A stretch of DNA of 64,000 nt from Actinomadura macra NBRC 14102 (GCF_001552215.1 NZ_BCQT01000002.1:310001-374000); one strand, 5' to 3'. Shown: positions 24,698-35,129, counted from the stretch's first letter. The notes: a model not told the origin generated them from the letters alone. Made by a program: numbers and translations.

Positions 24698-26050
24698 TCA
24701 GCGCGCCGCCCGGGTCGCCCTACCGATGAGTAGTGCGGCGGTCGCGGCCACCAGGAACGACAGCAGTGAGGCGCTCATCCAGCTTTGTGGGGTGAAGTGC
24801 AGCGCGTCCTGGGCGTCCGTCCAGAACGCCGCCCAGCGGCTCACGGTGCCCGGGTTGATCATTTGGTAGGCGGCGATGCCGAGGATCCACGCCGCGACCA
24901 TCCCCCACCGCGACGGCGCCGTCCGCGACATGTCCCACCCGCGTCCCCTGCCCCGGCCGAGGAAGAAGTCGGCGGCGAGGACGCCGAGCATGGGCACGAA
25001 CACCGAGCCGATCAGCGACAGGAAACTCGCGTAGTCGCCGATGTCCAGGACCAGCGCGAGGACGGTGATGCCCGTGCCCAGCGCGATCGTCAGGACCCGC
25101 CGGTCCGCACGCGGGACGAGGTTCTGGATCGAGACGGCCGTCGAGTACACGTTGGCGAAGGACTGGTCGGCCTCCCGCAGGACGAACACCGCGAAGAACA
25201 ACACGCCAAGGGTCACGTTCAGGAACGGATCGAAGACCTTGGAGGAGTCGCCCGCGACCAGCGCCAGGGCCAGCAGTCCGAGAACGTAGGCGATGATCTG
25301 CGTGACCGAATAGCCGATGGACGCGGCACCGAACGCCCCGCGCGCGCTTCGGGCATGCCGTGTGTAGTCGGCGGCGACCGGAACCCACGAGATGGAAACG
25401 GCCAGCGCAGCGTCGGCTCCGATCCAGAACCCGCCCCAGGACCCTTCCGTCAGGTCGGGGAGAGGCTCGCGCACGAGCTGGATGTAGAAGTACACGAGGG
25501 CGACCATCACGGCCGCGGTCACGTACCGGCGCAGCATCCGCACCGACCCGAGCGGCCAGATGGTCAGAACCGTGGTGAGGATCCCGGCCGCGATGACGTA
25601 GGTCCACCGGGGGACGCCGTCCCAGAGCGCGCGCGCCGCGTCCGCGATGACGATCAGTTCGAAGGTCCCCCACCCCACCAGCTGGGCGACGTTCAACACC
25701 GTGGGCGCGTAGGAGAGCCGTGCGCCGAACAGGCCCCGCAGCAGCACCATCGCCGGCTTCCCGGTCCGCGCGCCCGGCGCCGCCGCAAGACCGAGCATCA
25801 GCCCGCCGAGCGCCGTCCCGACCGCCATGGCGACGATCCCCGCCACGATCGGCAGTGTCGGCTTCCCGGTCGCGTCCGGTGCCAGCACGGTGTAGGCGCC
25901 GGAGAACGCGAACAGGCTGACCCCGAGATTCGCCCAGAACGCGCTCTGGTCCCAGAAACCGAGGACCTTGGGTGCCGGCTCGTCGAGGGTGTAGGGGACC
26001 TCGTCCCGAGAGCGGTCGCCTCCGCGGCGCTCGTCAACGGCGGACGTCAT
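24698..26050 (-). CDS. cytX: NCS1-family permease, predicted HMP/thiamine-precursor transporter (CytX-like)
   Basis: The 450-residue protein has about twelve membrane helices and NCS1 (cytosine/purine/thiamine permease) features: LGFWDQSAFWANLGVSLFAFSGAYTVLAP at the start and VPVAADYTRHA in the middle, where the family binds substrate. A TPP riboswitch directly upstream shows that thiamine status controls it, which supports import of hydroxymethylpyrimidine or another thiamine precursor rather than cytosine. Assignment to CytX rests on this combination. Confidence 0.87.
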   Translation of the reverse strand: MTSAVDERRGGDRSRDEVPYTLDEPAPKVLGFWDQSAFWANLGVSLFAFSGAYTVLAPDATGKPTLPIVAGIVAMAVGTALGGLMLGLAAAPGARTGKPAMVLLRGLFGARLSYAPTVLNVAQLVGWGTFELIVIADAARALWDGVPRWTYVIAAGILTTVLTIWPLGSVRMLRRYVTAAVMVALVYFYIQLVREPLPDLTEGSWGGFWIGADAALAVSISWVPVAADYTRHARSARGAFGAASIGYSVTQIIAYVLGLLALALVAGDSSKVFDPFLNVTLGVLFFAVFVLREADQSFANVYSTAVSIQNLVPRADRRVLTIALGTGITVLALVLDIGDYASFLSLIGSVFVPMLGVLAADFFLGRGRGRGWDMSRTAPSRWGMVAAWILGIAAYQMINPGTVSRWAAFWTDAQDALHFTPQSWMSASLLSFLVAATAALLIGRATRAAR

Positions 26051-26058
26051 GGGACACG

Positions 26059-26146
26059 CTCCCTACGCCGGCATTACCCGGACAGGTTCATGCGGTCGGT
26101 GACGCCTTCGAGTCACCCTCTCAGCCCGGTTGGCCCGAGCTCCCGC
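26059..26146 (-). ncRNA. TPP (thi-box) riboswitch
   Basis: Reading the minus strand, the leader contains GGGCTGAGAGGGTG, followed by a variable stem (GACTC...), then ACCGACCGCATGAACCTGT and CCGGGTAATGCCGGCGTAGGGAG. CTGAGA and the CCGGGTAATGCCGGCGNAGGGA block are the two most conserved parts of the thiamine-pyrophosphate aptamer. The permease ATG follows within about ten bases, so control is probably at translation initiation: bound TPP would hide the start region. Confidence 0.95.
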
Positions 26147-26182
26147 GGATATCGGTCAAACCGATCGTACAGTGCCTAAAAC

Positions 26183-26518
26183 TCAGGCAACGTACGGCGG
26201 TCCGTCACCGCCGCCCTCCATCGGACGTCCCACCTCGGCCCAGCGCTTCATGCCGCCGTCGACGTTCCGGGTCAGCCACCCCGCCTGGTTGAGCGCGACG
26301 GTCACCTGAGCGGACCGGGCGCCGGACCGGCAGATCACGAAGACCTCCTGGTCACGGGGCACCTCGGAGGCCCGGTCGCCGAGCTGGCCCATCGGGATGT
26401 GGACCGCCCCGGGCACGTGCCCCGCGTCCCACTCCTCCTGTTCGCGCACGTCCAGCAGGTAGCCCTCCTGCGGAACGTCAGCGGCGTCCACCGCCGGCAC
26501 ATCGTCCCCGAAAATCAT
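26183..26518 (-). CDS. Single-domain rhodanese-like sulfurtransferase
   Basis: The 111-residue protein is one rhodanese domain. The active-site loop is VICRSGARSAQV, with the persulfide-forming Cys, preceded by LLDVREQEEWDAGHVPGAVHIP, the CH2A-like motif. It moves sulfane sulfur to an acceptor in the cytosol; the acceptor is unknown. The ATG at 26518 follows GGGGGTG. It diverges from the SSI-like lipoprotein gene. Confidence 0.9.
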   Translation of the reverse strand: MIFGDDVPAVDAADVPQEGYLLDVREQEEWDAGHVPGAVHIPMGQLGDRASEVPRDQEVFVICRSGARSAQVTVALNQAGWLTRNVDGGMKRWAEVGRPMEGGGDGPPYVA

Positions 26519-26564
26519 CACACCCCCATGGAACCGCGCATGGCCCCACTGCGTCGAATCACCC

Positions 26565-27026
26565 ATGCGGTATCGGACGCTCCTCTTGACGACGCCCGGC
26601 CTCGCCATGATCCTCTCACTGGCGGCCTGCGGCGACGAACAGTCCTCCGGCAAGGCGGCCGACCAGCCTTCGGGCACGACGTCCGTCCAGCCCTCGGGCG
26701 GTCCGGTGGACAGCCTCAAGATCCAGGTCAGGGCCTCCGCGGAGGCCCCGGTGAAGACCTGGACCCTCAACTGCGCGCCGCCCGGTGGCGACCATCCGAA
26801 GGCCGCCGACGCGTGCGCCGCCCTCACCAAGGTCAAACAGCCTTTCAAGCCCGTCCCCAAGGACCAGATGTGCACCCAGATCTACGGCGGTCCGGAGATC
26901 GCCACGGTCAAGGGCACCTGGCAGGGCCAGCAGATCGACACCAAGTTCACCCGCAAGGACGGTTGCCAGCTCCACCGCTGGACCGCGGTGGGCGTCCTGT
27001 TCGGCGACGTCCCGAAGGTCCGTTGA
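26565..27026 (+). CDS. SSI-family protease-inhibitor-like lipoprotein
   Basis: The 153-residue precursor has a lipobox (SLAACGDE; Cys22 would be lipidated), a Ser/Gly/Pro linker and a domain with the Streptomyces subtilisin inhibitor pattern: LNCAPPGGDHPKAADACAAL, then the reactive-site loop MCTQIYGGPE, GTWQGQQI, and a final C-x-LHRW. SSI proteins block serine proteases by a substrate-like loop. By alignment with the SSI loop CPMVYDP, P1 would be Gln, which is unusual. Membrane anchoring is also not typical, since classical SSI is secreted. Confidence 0.8.
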   Translation: MRYRTLLLTTPGLAMILSLAACGDEQSSGKAADQPSGTTSVQPSGGPVDSLKIQVRASAEAPVKTWTLNCAPPGGDHPKAADACAALTKVKQPFKPVPKDQMCTQIYGGPEIATVKGTWQGQQIDTKFTRKDGCQLHRWTAVGVLFGDVPKVR

Positions 27027-27115
27027 TCGGACTCGTCCCCGCCCAGTCCCCATCCCCGCCGCCCGCTCACGGACCCTGACCCACGGTCAGGGTCCTTCAC
27101 TTTGGCCGGAGCCGG

Positions 27116-27979
27116 TTACTTGAGGAGGCGGGAGAGCCGGCGGTCGGCCAGGGGTTTGCCGCCGGTCTGGCAGGTGGGGCAGTACTGGAGGGACGAGTCG
27201 GCGAAGGAGACTTCGCGCACGGTGTCACCGCAGACCGGGCATTTCTGGCCGGTGCGGCCGTGCACGCGGAGGCCGGTCTTCTTCTCGCCCTTGAGGTCCT
27301 GTGCCTCCAGCCCGCGGGAACGCTCCACGGCGTCCCGGAGCGTCGTGCTGATCGCCTCGTGCAGGGTCGTCACATCGTCCGGGGTGAAGGAGGAGGCGAT
27401 CTTGAACGGGGACATCTTCGCGACGTGCAGGACCTCGTCGGAGTAGGCGTTGCCGATACCGGCGATCACCTTCTGGTCGCGGAGCAGGCCCTTGATCTGG
27501 GTGCGCTTGCCCGCGAGGATCGCGGCGAGGGCCGCGGCGGTGAAGGCGGGGTCCAGGGGATCGGGGCCGAGCGCCGCGACGCCGGGGACGTCGGCGGCGT
27601 CACGGACCACGTAGACGGCGAGGCCCTTCTTGGTGCCGGCCTCGGTGAGGTCGAAGCCGGAGCCGTCGTCGAGGTGGACGCGCAGGGCGAGCGGGTTCTT
27701 GCCCCCAGGGCGGACGGGACGCGCCGGGATCTCGTCGCGCCAGCGGAGCCAACCCGCGCGAGCCAGGTGGATCACCAGGTGCAGGCCGTCGACATCGAGG
27801 TCGAGGAACTTGCCGTGCCGGGCGGCGCCGGTGATGGTGAGGCCGCCGAGCGAGGTCACCGGCGGGTCGTAGGTCTTCAGCGCGGAGATGGCGAGAACAT
27901 CGATGCGGGCGATGGCGTGGCCGACCGCGCGCTCCCGCAGGAAGCCGGTCAGCGCCTCCACCTCAGGCAACTCAGGCAT
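27116..27979 (-). CDS. Fpg/Nei-family DNA glycosylase
   Basis: The 287-residue enzyme removes oxidised bases and nicks the strand. It has the N-terminal PELPEVE motif with the catalytic Pro and Glu, a helix-two-turn-helix region with GIGNAYSDEVLHVAKMSP (the Asn that contacts DNA), and a C-terminal zinc finger CPVCGDTVREVSF...YCPTCQTGG. Actinobacteria carry several Fpg/Nei proteins, and I cannot separate MutM from Nei-type specificity by eye. A cluster of DnaA-box-like sites lies just upstream. Confidence 0.92.
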   Translation of the reverse strand: MPELPEVEALTGFLRERAVGHAIARIDVLAISALKTYDPPVTSLGGLTITGAARHGKFLDLDVDGLHLVIHLARAGWLRWRDEIPARPVRPGGKNPLALRVHLDDGSGFDLTEAGTKKGLAVYVVRDAADVPGVAALGPDPLDPAFTAAALAAILAGKRTQIKGLLRDQKVIAGIGNAYSDEVLHVAKMSPFKIASSFTPDDVTTLHEAISTTLRDAVERSRGLEAQDLKGEKKTGLRVHGRTGQKCPVCGDTVREVSFADSSLQYCPTCQTGGKPLADRRLSRLLK

Positions 27980-28002
27980 GCTCCCCAGTATCCGCGATGA
28001 AC

Positions 28003-28142
28003 TCGTCCACAGGGCCGCAGATGCCTGTGGAAAAACCTGTGCACAACGTCGGATCCAGGTGCGGGAGGCGGGTTTCCGGGGGCGATACCTCTACGAATAT
28101 CCACAAAGTGCGAGGAGAGGGCGGGGTTCGGGCTGTGGATAA
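28003..28142. promoter_or_regulatory. Cluster of five DnaA-box-like 9-mers
   Basis: Five 9-mers match TTGTCCACA or TTATCCACA with at most one change: TCGTCCACA at 28003-28011 (+), TTTTCCACA at 28034-28026 (-), TTGTGCACA at 28046-28038 (-), ATATCCACA at 28097-28105 (+) and a perfect TTATCCACA at 28142-28134 (-). They fill the gap between the DNA glycosylase and copZ and are AT-richer than their surroundings. No dnaA or dnaN gene is present in the window, so this is unlikely to be oriC. Confidence 0.6.
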
Positions 28143-28186
28143 CCTCCCCGGCGCGGGGCGGCGAGAGTGTGACCTGGATCTCGAAA

Positions 28187-28203
28187 TAACCCCTAGGGGG
28201 TAC
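28187..28203. promoter_or_regulatory. CsoR-like operator 1
   Basis: TAACCCCTAGGGGGTAC is a G/C-tract palindrome of the type bound by the copper-sensing repressor CsoR (pattern TACCC...GGGTA). It lies 84 bases upstream of copZ. No csoR gene is in the window. Confidence 0.65.
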
Positions 28204-28247
28204 GGGTTGTGCCGGATGTCCGGTTATGGCAGCATGAGGGCCATGAA

Positions 28248-28264
28248 ATACCCCCCAGGGGTAA
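28248..28264. promoter_or_regulatory. CsoR-like operator 2
   Basis: ATACCCCCCAGGGGTAA is a second site of the same type, ending 22 bases before the copZ start. Two operators suggest either two promoters or tight repression of the copper operon. Confidence 0.65.
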
Positions 28265-28286
28265 GAAGGAATCGAGGAGCCGCGAG

Positions 28287-28493
28287 ATGAGCACCGCCAC
28301 CTACACCGTGACCGGCATGACCTGCGGTCACTGCGTCAGCTCGGTCACCGAGGAAGTCGAGCAGGTCGCGGGCGTCACCGGCGTCGAGGTGGACCTCAAG
28401 ACCGGCACGGTGACCGTCACCAGCGACGGCCCCGTCGACGACGTCCTGATCAAGGGCGCCGTCGAGGAGGCCGGTTACGAACTCAGGCAGTAA
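28287..28493 (+). CDS. copZ: Copper chaperone, CopZ-like
   Basis: The 68-residue protein is one HMA domain with the metal-binding MTCGHC motif and the ferredoxin-like pattern ending in AVEEAGYEL. It carries Cu(I) in the cytosol to the copper ATPase encoded two genes downstream. The ATG at 28287 follows GAGGAG by seven bases; longer frames upstream would cross the second CsoR-like site. It opens a copZ - His-rich protein - copA operon. Confidence 0.92.
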   Translation: MSTATYTVTGMTCGHCVSSVTEEVEQVAGVTGVEVDLKTGTVTVTSDGPVDDVLIKGAVEEAGYELRQ

Positions 28494-28548
28494 GCGCGCA
28501 AGACAGTGCCGCACTAAGGACAGGGCGCATGAGGGACGGAGCGGGACG

Positions 28549-29502
28549 ATGAACACAGCGACCAAGCTGGGGGCCTACGCCCTGGGCCTGGCCGTCGTCT
28601 TCGGCGGCGCCGCCGGGATCGGCAAGGTCGCCGGTCCGGTGGGCGCCACCGCGGACACCGGCGGACACGGTGGGCACGGGGGCGGCGAACACGGGGGCGG
28701 AAAGCCGGGCGGCGATACGGGTACCCCGGTACCCGGCGGCCTCCAGATCTCTCAGGACGGCTACACGCTCGTCCCGCGGCGGACGACGTTCCGGCCGGGC
28801 GAGCTGACCGACTTCAGGTTCACGGTCAACGGCCCGGACGGCAAGCCCGTCACCGGGTTCACACCTCTGCACGGCAAGCGGCTGCACCTGATCATCGCGC
28901 GGCGCGACCTGTCGGGCTTCCAGCACCTGCACCCGGCGGAGGTCGGCGGCGGCGTCTGGGCGGTGGCGGTGGTGCTGCCGAAGGCGGGGACCTACCGGTT
29001 CTTCACCGACGTCCAGCCCGAGGGCGCGAAGCAGCAGCTGACCCTGGGCGCCGACATCTTCGCCGGGGGCGACGACCGGTTCACGCCGTTGCCGAAGCCC
29101 GAGCAGGTCGCCAAGGTGGACGGCTACGAGGTGCGGCTGGCCGGCAGCCTGGCACCCGGGCGGACCAGCAAGCTCGTCCTGTCGGTGAGCAAGGACGGTG
29201 AGCCGGTCACGGACCTGCAACCGTATCTGGAGGCGTACGGACACCTGGTCGCGCTCCGTAACGGTGACCTGGCCTACCTCCACGTCCACCCGGACGGGGA
29301 ACCGGGCGACGGGAAGACGAAGGCGGGACCCGACATCACCTTCTACGCCGAGGTGCCGAGCGCGGGCGCCTACCGTCTCTACCTGGACTTCCAACACGGC
29401 GGCAAGGTCCGCACCGCGGAGTTCACCGTGCACGCCGGCTCGGCGGCACAGGTACCCGCCCCCGCGAAAGAGCCCGAAGAAGGCCACAACCACACGCACT
29501 GA
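28549..29502 (+). CDS. Exported His-rich protein of the copper operon
   Basis: The 317-residue protein has an N-terminal hydrophobic export segment (residues about 8-28), a Gly/His-rich linker (HGGHGGGEHGGG), two beta-rich domains and a C-terminal EGHNHTH tail. Landmark motifs GFQHLHPAEV and YLHVHPDGE place His pairs in equivalent positions of the two domains, so they look like a duplicated metal-binding domain. Its place between copZ and copA suggests it buffers or passes copper outside the membrane. No enzyme motif is seen. Confidence 0.75.
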   Translation: MNTATKLGAYALGLAVVFGGAAGIGKVAGPVGATADTGGHGGHGGGEHGGGKPGGDTGTPVPGGLQISQDGYTLVPRRTTFRPGELTDFRFTVNGPDGKPVTGFTPLHGKRLHLIIARRDLSGFQHLHPAEVGGGVWAVAVVLPKAGTYRFFTDVQPEGAKQQLTLGADIFAGGDDRFTPLPKPEQVAKVDGYEVRLAGSLAPGRTSKLVLSVSKDGEPVTDLQPYLEAYGHLVALRNGDLAYLHVHPDGEPGDGKTKAGPDITFYAEVPSAGAYRLYLDFQHGGKVRTAEFTVHAGSAAQVPAPAKEPEEGHNHTH

Positions 29503-29532
29503 CGTCCGTACGAGCGAGGAAGAGGAGGAGCG

Positions 29533-31866
<2,334 letters not shown>

Positions 31867-31917
31867 CCATCTCGAAAGTTTCTTAACCGTCGGTCGGTTC
31901 GCTGACCTTGCGATACG

Positions 31918-31949
31918 AGCGCGCGGCCCTTTCTCTGGGGCCGCGCGCT
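31918..31949 (+). terminator. Intrinsic terminator after copA
   Basis: AGCGCGCGGCCC at 31918-31929 pairs perfectly over 12 bases with GGGCCGCGCGCT at 31938-31949, followed by AACGTTTTT. This is a classical stem with a T run. Confidence 0.85.
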
Positions 31950-32030
31950 AACGTTTTTCGGGTGTTTTTGGCAACCTGGTATCGACTCGCGTCGTCTCAC
32001 ATGGGGTGAGGGCGAAGGGAGCACGAGCAG

Positions 32031-32798
32031 ATGAGAATTGCCGATGAGCTTCTCCTGCTGGCCATCCATCCGGCCGGCGGGCGTCCCGTCATCGGCGCCG
32101 CGAAGCTCGATCTGGCCCTGGCCGGCGCGATCCTCTCCGAGCTGGTGCTGTCCGGTCGTGCCCGGCTCGACGGTGACCGCGTCCACCCGGCTCTGGCGGA
32201 CGCCGGCCCGCACGGTCCCGTCACGCCGGCCGTGTCGTCGCTCGATCCGGTGTCCTTCGGTGATGCGGTGTCCTTCGGCGACGCGGCGTCGCCGGGCGAT
32301 CAGGAGTCCTTCCGCGATCCCGCGCTGGACGAGGCGTTCACGCGGATCGTCCGGGCCCCCGGCTCTCCGGCCCACCGGCTGGTCGCCGACCTGAGCGGCG
32401 CCACCCTGCGGCTGCGGTTGCGCAACGCGCTGATCGGACGGGGCATCCTGGCGGAGGAGGAGCAGCGGATCCTCGGTGTGCTGCGCTCCAGCAGCCATCC
32501 CGAGATGAACCCGGTGCCGCGGCGGGAGATCATCGCGCGGCTCGACGCGGCCCTCGCGGGCGCGGATCTGGACAACACCGTGCCCGGCCGGCGGACGGCG
32601 TCGCTGCTGGAGGTCGCGCACGCCTGCGATCTCACCCGCGTCCTGTTCGCCCATGTCGTGGACCTGGACCGGCGCGTCGCGGCGGTGACGGCGGGCGGCT
32701 GGGCGGCCCCGGCGGTGGGCCGGGCGATCGCGCGGATGCAGGCGGTCGGCGGTGCCGCCATCCCCACCGGCGGCACGGCGGGGCCTTTCGGCTTCTGA
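32031..32798 (+). CDS. GPP34 (GOLPH3-like) family protein
   Basis: The 255-residue protein is mainly helical. It starts with the GPP34 signature IADELLLLAIHPAGGRPV and AKLDLALAGAILSELVL. In eukaryotes GOLPH3 binds phosphatidylinositol-4-phosphate; actinobacteria carry many GPP34 proteins of unknown role, often near secondary-metabolite or signalling genes. A four-times repeated SFGDA-like run (about residues 77-98) is probably a flexible insert encoded by slipped tandem repeats. The ATG start follows GGGAGC. Confidence 0.85.
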   Translation: MRIADELLLLAIHPAGGRPVIGAAKLDLALAGAILSELVLSGRARLDGDRVHPALADAGPHGPVTPAVSSLDPVSFGDAVSFGDAASPGDQESFRDPALDEAFTRIVRAPGSPAHRLVADLSGATLRLRLRNALIGRGILAEEEQRILGVLRSSSHPEMNPVPRREIIARLDAALAGADLDNTVPGRRTASLLEVAHACDLTRVLFAHVVDLDRRVAAVTAGGWAAPAVGRAIARMQAVGGAAIPTGGTAGPFGF

Positions 32799-32876
32799 CC
32801 GGCCGGCGGCCGGAGGGCGCGTGGTGACCGCGACTCGACGGCGGTCGCGCTCATTCCCCCGGCGGGTGCGGGAACG

Positions 32877-33320
32877 TCAGTTCAGCGCGAGCAGCCCGCG
32901 AAGCCCGACGACGAGCGGGCCGAGGTCGGGGTCGGCGGCGGCCTCGTCGAGCGCCTCGGTCAGGGCCGACCGGTAGGTCGGGCACGCCCGCTCCTGGAGG
33001 TCCCGCCCGTCCTCGGTGATCACGGTGTAGACACCGCGCCGGTCCTTCGGACACATGGCGCGCCTGGTGAGGCCTGCCGTCTCCAGGCGGGCGACGAGGC
33101 GGCTGACCGAACTCTGGTTGAGGCCGATGAGGTCGGCGAGCTCCTGCATCCGCAGCTCGCCGTCGTCGGCGCCCGCGAGCCGGCAGAGCGCGCGGAACTC
33201 CGAGAGGCCGACGCCGTGGCCGCGTTGCAGCGCCTTCGCCAGCCGGTGCTCGACGCGGCCGTGCAAGGTCACCACGCCGTTCCAGATCTGGACATCGGTC
33301 CCACTACCGTCCGCGCTCAT
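32877..33320 (-). CDS. MarR-family transcriptional regulator
   Basis: The 147-residue protein has the MarR winged helix: MQELADLIGLNQSSVSRLVARLETAGLTRR is the recognition helix-turn-helix and CPKDRRGVYTVITEDG the wing. The ATG at 33320 starts MSADGSG. It diverges from the OYE-family gene, and the intergenic region has three half-sites of a palindromic operator, so it probably represses both itself and that gene. The ligand is unknown; Old Yellow Enzyme substrates such as electrophiles are one guess. Confidence 0.9.
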   Translation of the reverse strand: MSADGSGTDVQIWNGVVTLHGRVEHRLAKALQRGHGVGLSEFRALCRLAGADDGELRMQELADLIGLNQSSVSRLVARLETAGLTRRAMCPKDRRGVYTVITEDGRDLQERACPTYRSALTEALDEAAADPDLGPLVVGLRGLLALN

Positions 33321-33349
33321 CACGTCACCTCGGCTCTCGTTGACAGCAC

Positions 33350-33398
33350 TGTACATGCGGTGCAAATATCTGCATGTACATATAATACAGGTACATGC
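33350..33398. promoter_or_regulatory. MarR operator region with three half-sites
   Basis: TGTACATGC (33350-33358) and GCATGTACA (33372-33380) form one inverted repeat. GCATGTAC and GTACATGC (33391-33398) form a second, sharing the middle half-site. A perfect TATAAT sits at 33381-33386 inside the second palindrome. GCAAATA follows half-sites one and three. A MarR protein bound here would block divergent promoters. Confidence 0.7.
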
Positions 33399-33423
33399 AA
33401 ATACTTGACGGAAGGTGAAGACG

Positions 33424-34506
33424 ATGACCAGTCCGCTCCTCCACCCGTACGAAGGGCCGCACCTCACGCTCCCCAACAGGATCGCCATGGCGCCGATGAC
33501 GCGCGGACGCGCCGACGACCTGACCGGCGTCCCGCATCCGCTGACCAAGGACTACTACGTGCAGCGCGCGACGGCCGGGCTGATCGTCACCGAGGGGATC
33601 TACCCGGACATCCACGGCAAGGCGGGTCCCGGCATCCCCGGCCTGGTCACCGACGCGCAGGTCGCGGGCTGGCGCGAGGTCACCGAGGCCGTCCACGCGG
33701 CGGGCGGCACGATCTTCGCCCAGCTCTGGCATGTAGGACGCATGACCCACCCGCTCAACCTGCCGGGCGGCGCGACACCCCTCGCGCCGTCGCCCGTACG
33801 GATCGAGTCGGAGCAGATCTTCACGGACGTGGGGGACGTCGACCACGTCACGCCGCGCGCGATCACGATCGCCGAGATCGAGGCGACCGTCGCCGCCTTC
33901 GCCGCCGAGGCGCGCAACGCCGTCCGCGCCGGGTTCGACGGGGTGGAGATCCACGGCGCGAACGGCTACCTCATCCAGCAGTTCCTCGCCGAGAACACCA
34001 ACCTGCGCACCGACCGGTTCGGCGGCTCGCTCGACGGCCGGATCCGCTTCGCCCTGGACGTGGTGGAGGCCGTCGCCGCCGAGATCGGCCCGGAGCGGGT
34101 CGGGCTGCGCATCTCCCCCGACAACCCCGAGAACGAGATCGCCGAGCGCGACCCGCGCGGCACCTACCGCGCCCTCGTCGACGCCATCGACCCGCTCGGC
34201 CTCGCATACCTGCACGTCATCGAGCGCGGCGCGTACGGGGCGCTCGCCGACCTGCGGCCCCGCTGGTCGGGCACGCTCATCGGCAACTTCAACGGCGAGG
34301 AGGCCACCCAGCAGCGCGCCGGCGAGGAGGTCATCGCGGCGGGCCTGGCGGACGTCTTCTCGTTCGGGCGGCTGTTCATCTCCAACCCGGACCTGCCCTC
34401 ACGCTTCGCGACCGGCGCTCCGCTGGCACCGTACGTTCCGGAACTCGTCTACGGCGGGGAGGCGGAGGGGTACGTCGACTACCCCGCCCTGGCCTCGCAG
34501 CGCTGA
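33424..34506 (+). CDS. Old Yellow Enzyme family NADH:flavin oxidoreductase / alkene reductase
   Basis: The 360-residue FMN enzyme has a TIM-barrel layout: [39 protein letters not shown], then the substrate-binding pair in [14 protein letters not shown] (His-Gly-Ala-Asn) and [19 protein letters not shown]. The C-terminal [17 protein letters not shown] binds the FMN phosphate. It reduces activated C=C bonds of enones or nitro compounds. The start at 33424 follows GAAGGTGAAG; a GTG at 33415 is less likely. It is divergent from the MarR gene. Confidence 0.93.
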   Translation: MTSPLLHPYEGPHLTLPNRIAMAPMTRGRADDLTGVPHPLTKDYYVQRATAGLIVTEGIYPDIHGKAGPGIPGLVTDAQVAGWREVTEAVHAAGGTIFAQLWHVGRMTHPLNLPGGATPLAPSPVRIESEQIFTDVGDVDHVTPRAITIAEIEATVAAFAAEARNAVRAGFDGVEIHGANGYLIQQFLAENTNLRTDRFGGSLDGRIRFALDVVEAVAAEIGPERVGLRISPDNPENEIAERDPRGTYRALVDAIDPLGLAYLHVIERGAYGALADLRPRWSGTLIGNFNGEEATQQRAGEEVIAAGLADVFSFGRLFISNPDLPSRFATGAPLAPYVPELVYGGEAEGYVDYPALASQR

Positions 34507-34520
34507 GCGGATTCGAGGGG

Positions 34521-35129
34521 TCAGAGCGGGACGTCCCAGAAGGCGATCTCGTGGCGCATCCCCTCCAGGAACAGGCGTTCGGCACGTCCCGCGTCGGCCC
34601 CCGACTCGTCGATCATCTGGGCGCAGCGGCGCGTCAGCGCGGCGAATCCGGGGTCGGCGTAGGTATCGACCCAGCGGCGGTAGCGCGGCTCGGACGGCGG
34701 GTCCTCGGCGAGGCGGGCACCGAGCGTCGAGTAGCCCCACATGCAGGGGTAGAGCGCGGCGAGTCCTTCGGCGTAGGAGGCGGCGCTGTCCAGCAGGAAC
34801 GCGGTGTAGGCGGCGCAGGCCGGCCCCTTCTTCGCGGCGTCCAGGTCGGCCCCGAAGGTGGCGGAAAGCGAACGGTGCAGGTCGAGTTCGTCATGGAACG
34901 TCGCGTGCGCGAGGTCCACGAGGTCGCCGAGGTGTTCCGAGGGGGCCTGCCAGGCGAGCCGGGAGAAGACCCGGACGTAGTCGTGCAGGAAGAGGTAGTC
35001 CTGTTCCAGCCAGGATCGGAACACCGCCTCGGCGAGGTCCCCGCGCCCGATCCCCACGACGGTCGGATGAGCGAGCTGCTCCTCCACGAGCGGTCGGCCG
35101 AGGTCCTCCAGATGCGCAGCGAGACTCAT
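34521..35129 (-). CDS. TenA/thiaminase II family protein
   Basis: The 202-residue all-helical protein has the TenA pattern: FRSWLEQDYLFLHDYVRVFSR (Asp and Tyr of the active site), then ALYPCMWGYSTLG with the Cys that marks the TenA_C class, and EGMRHEIAFWD with the catalytic Glu near the end. These enzymes hydrolyse aminopyrimidine to HMP in thiamine salvage. The permease with a TPP riboswitch at 24.7 kb could supply the same pathway. I see no riboswitch upstream of this gene. The ATG at 35129 is chosen by family length. Confidence 0.85.
   Translation of the reverse strand: MSLAAHLEDLGRPLVEEQLAHPTVVGIGRGDLAEAVFRSWLEQDYLFLHDYVRVFSRLAWQAPSEHLGDLVDLAHATFHDELDLHRSLSATFGADLDAAKKGPACAAYTAFLLDSAASYAEGLAALYPCMWGYSTLGARLAEDPPSEPRYRRWVDTYADPGFAALTRRCAQMIDESGADAGRAERLFLEGMRHEIAFWDVPL

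Noticed and set aside
28003..28142. Chromosomal origin of replication
   Set aside because: There are only five boxes, no dnaA or dnaN flanks them, and actinobacterial oriC regions are longer with many more boxes.
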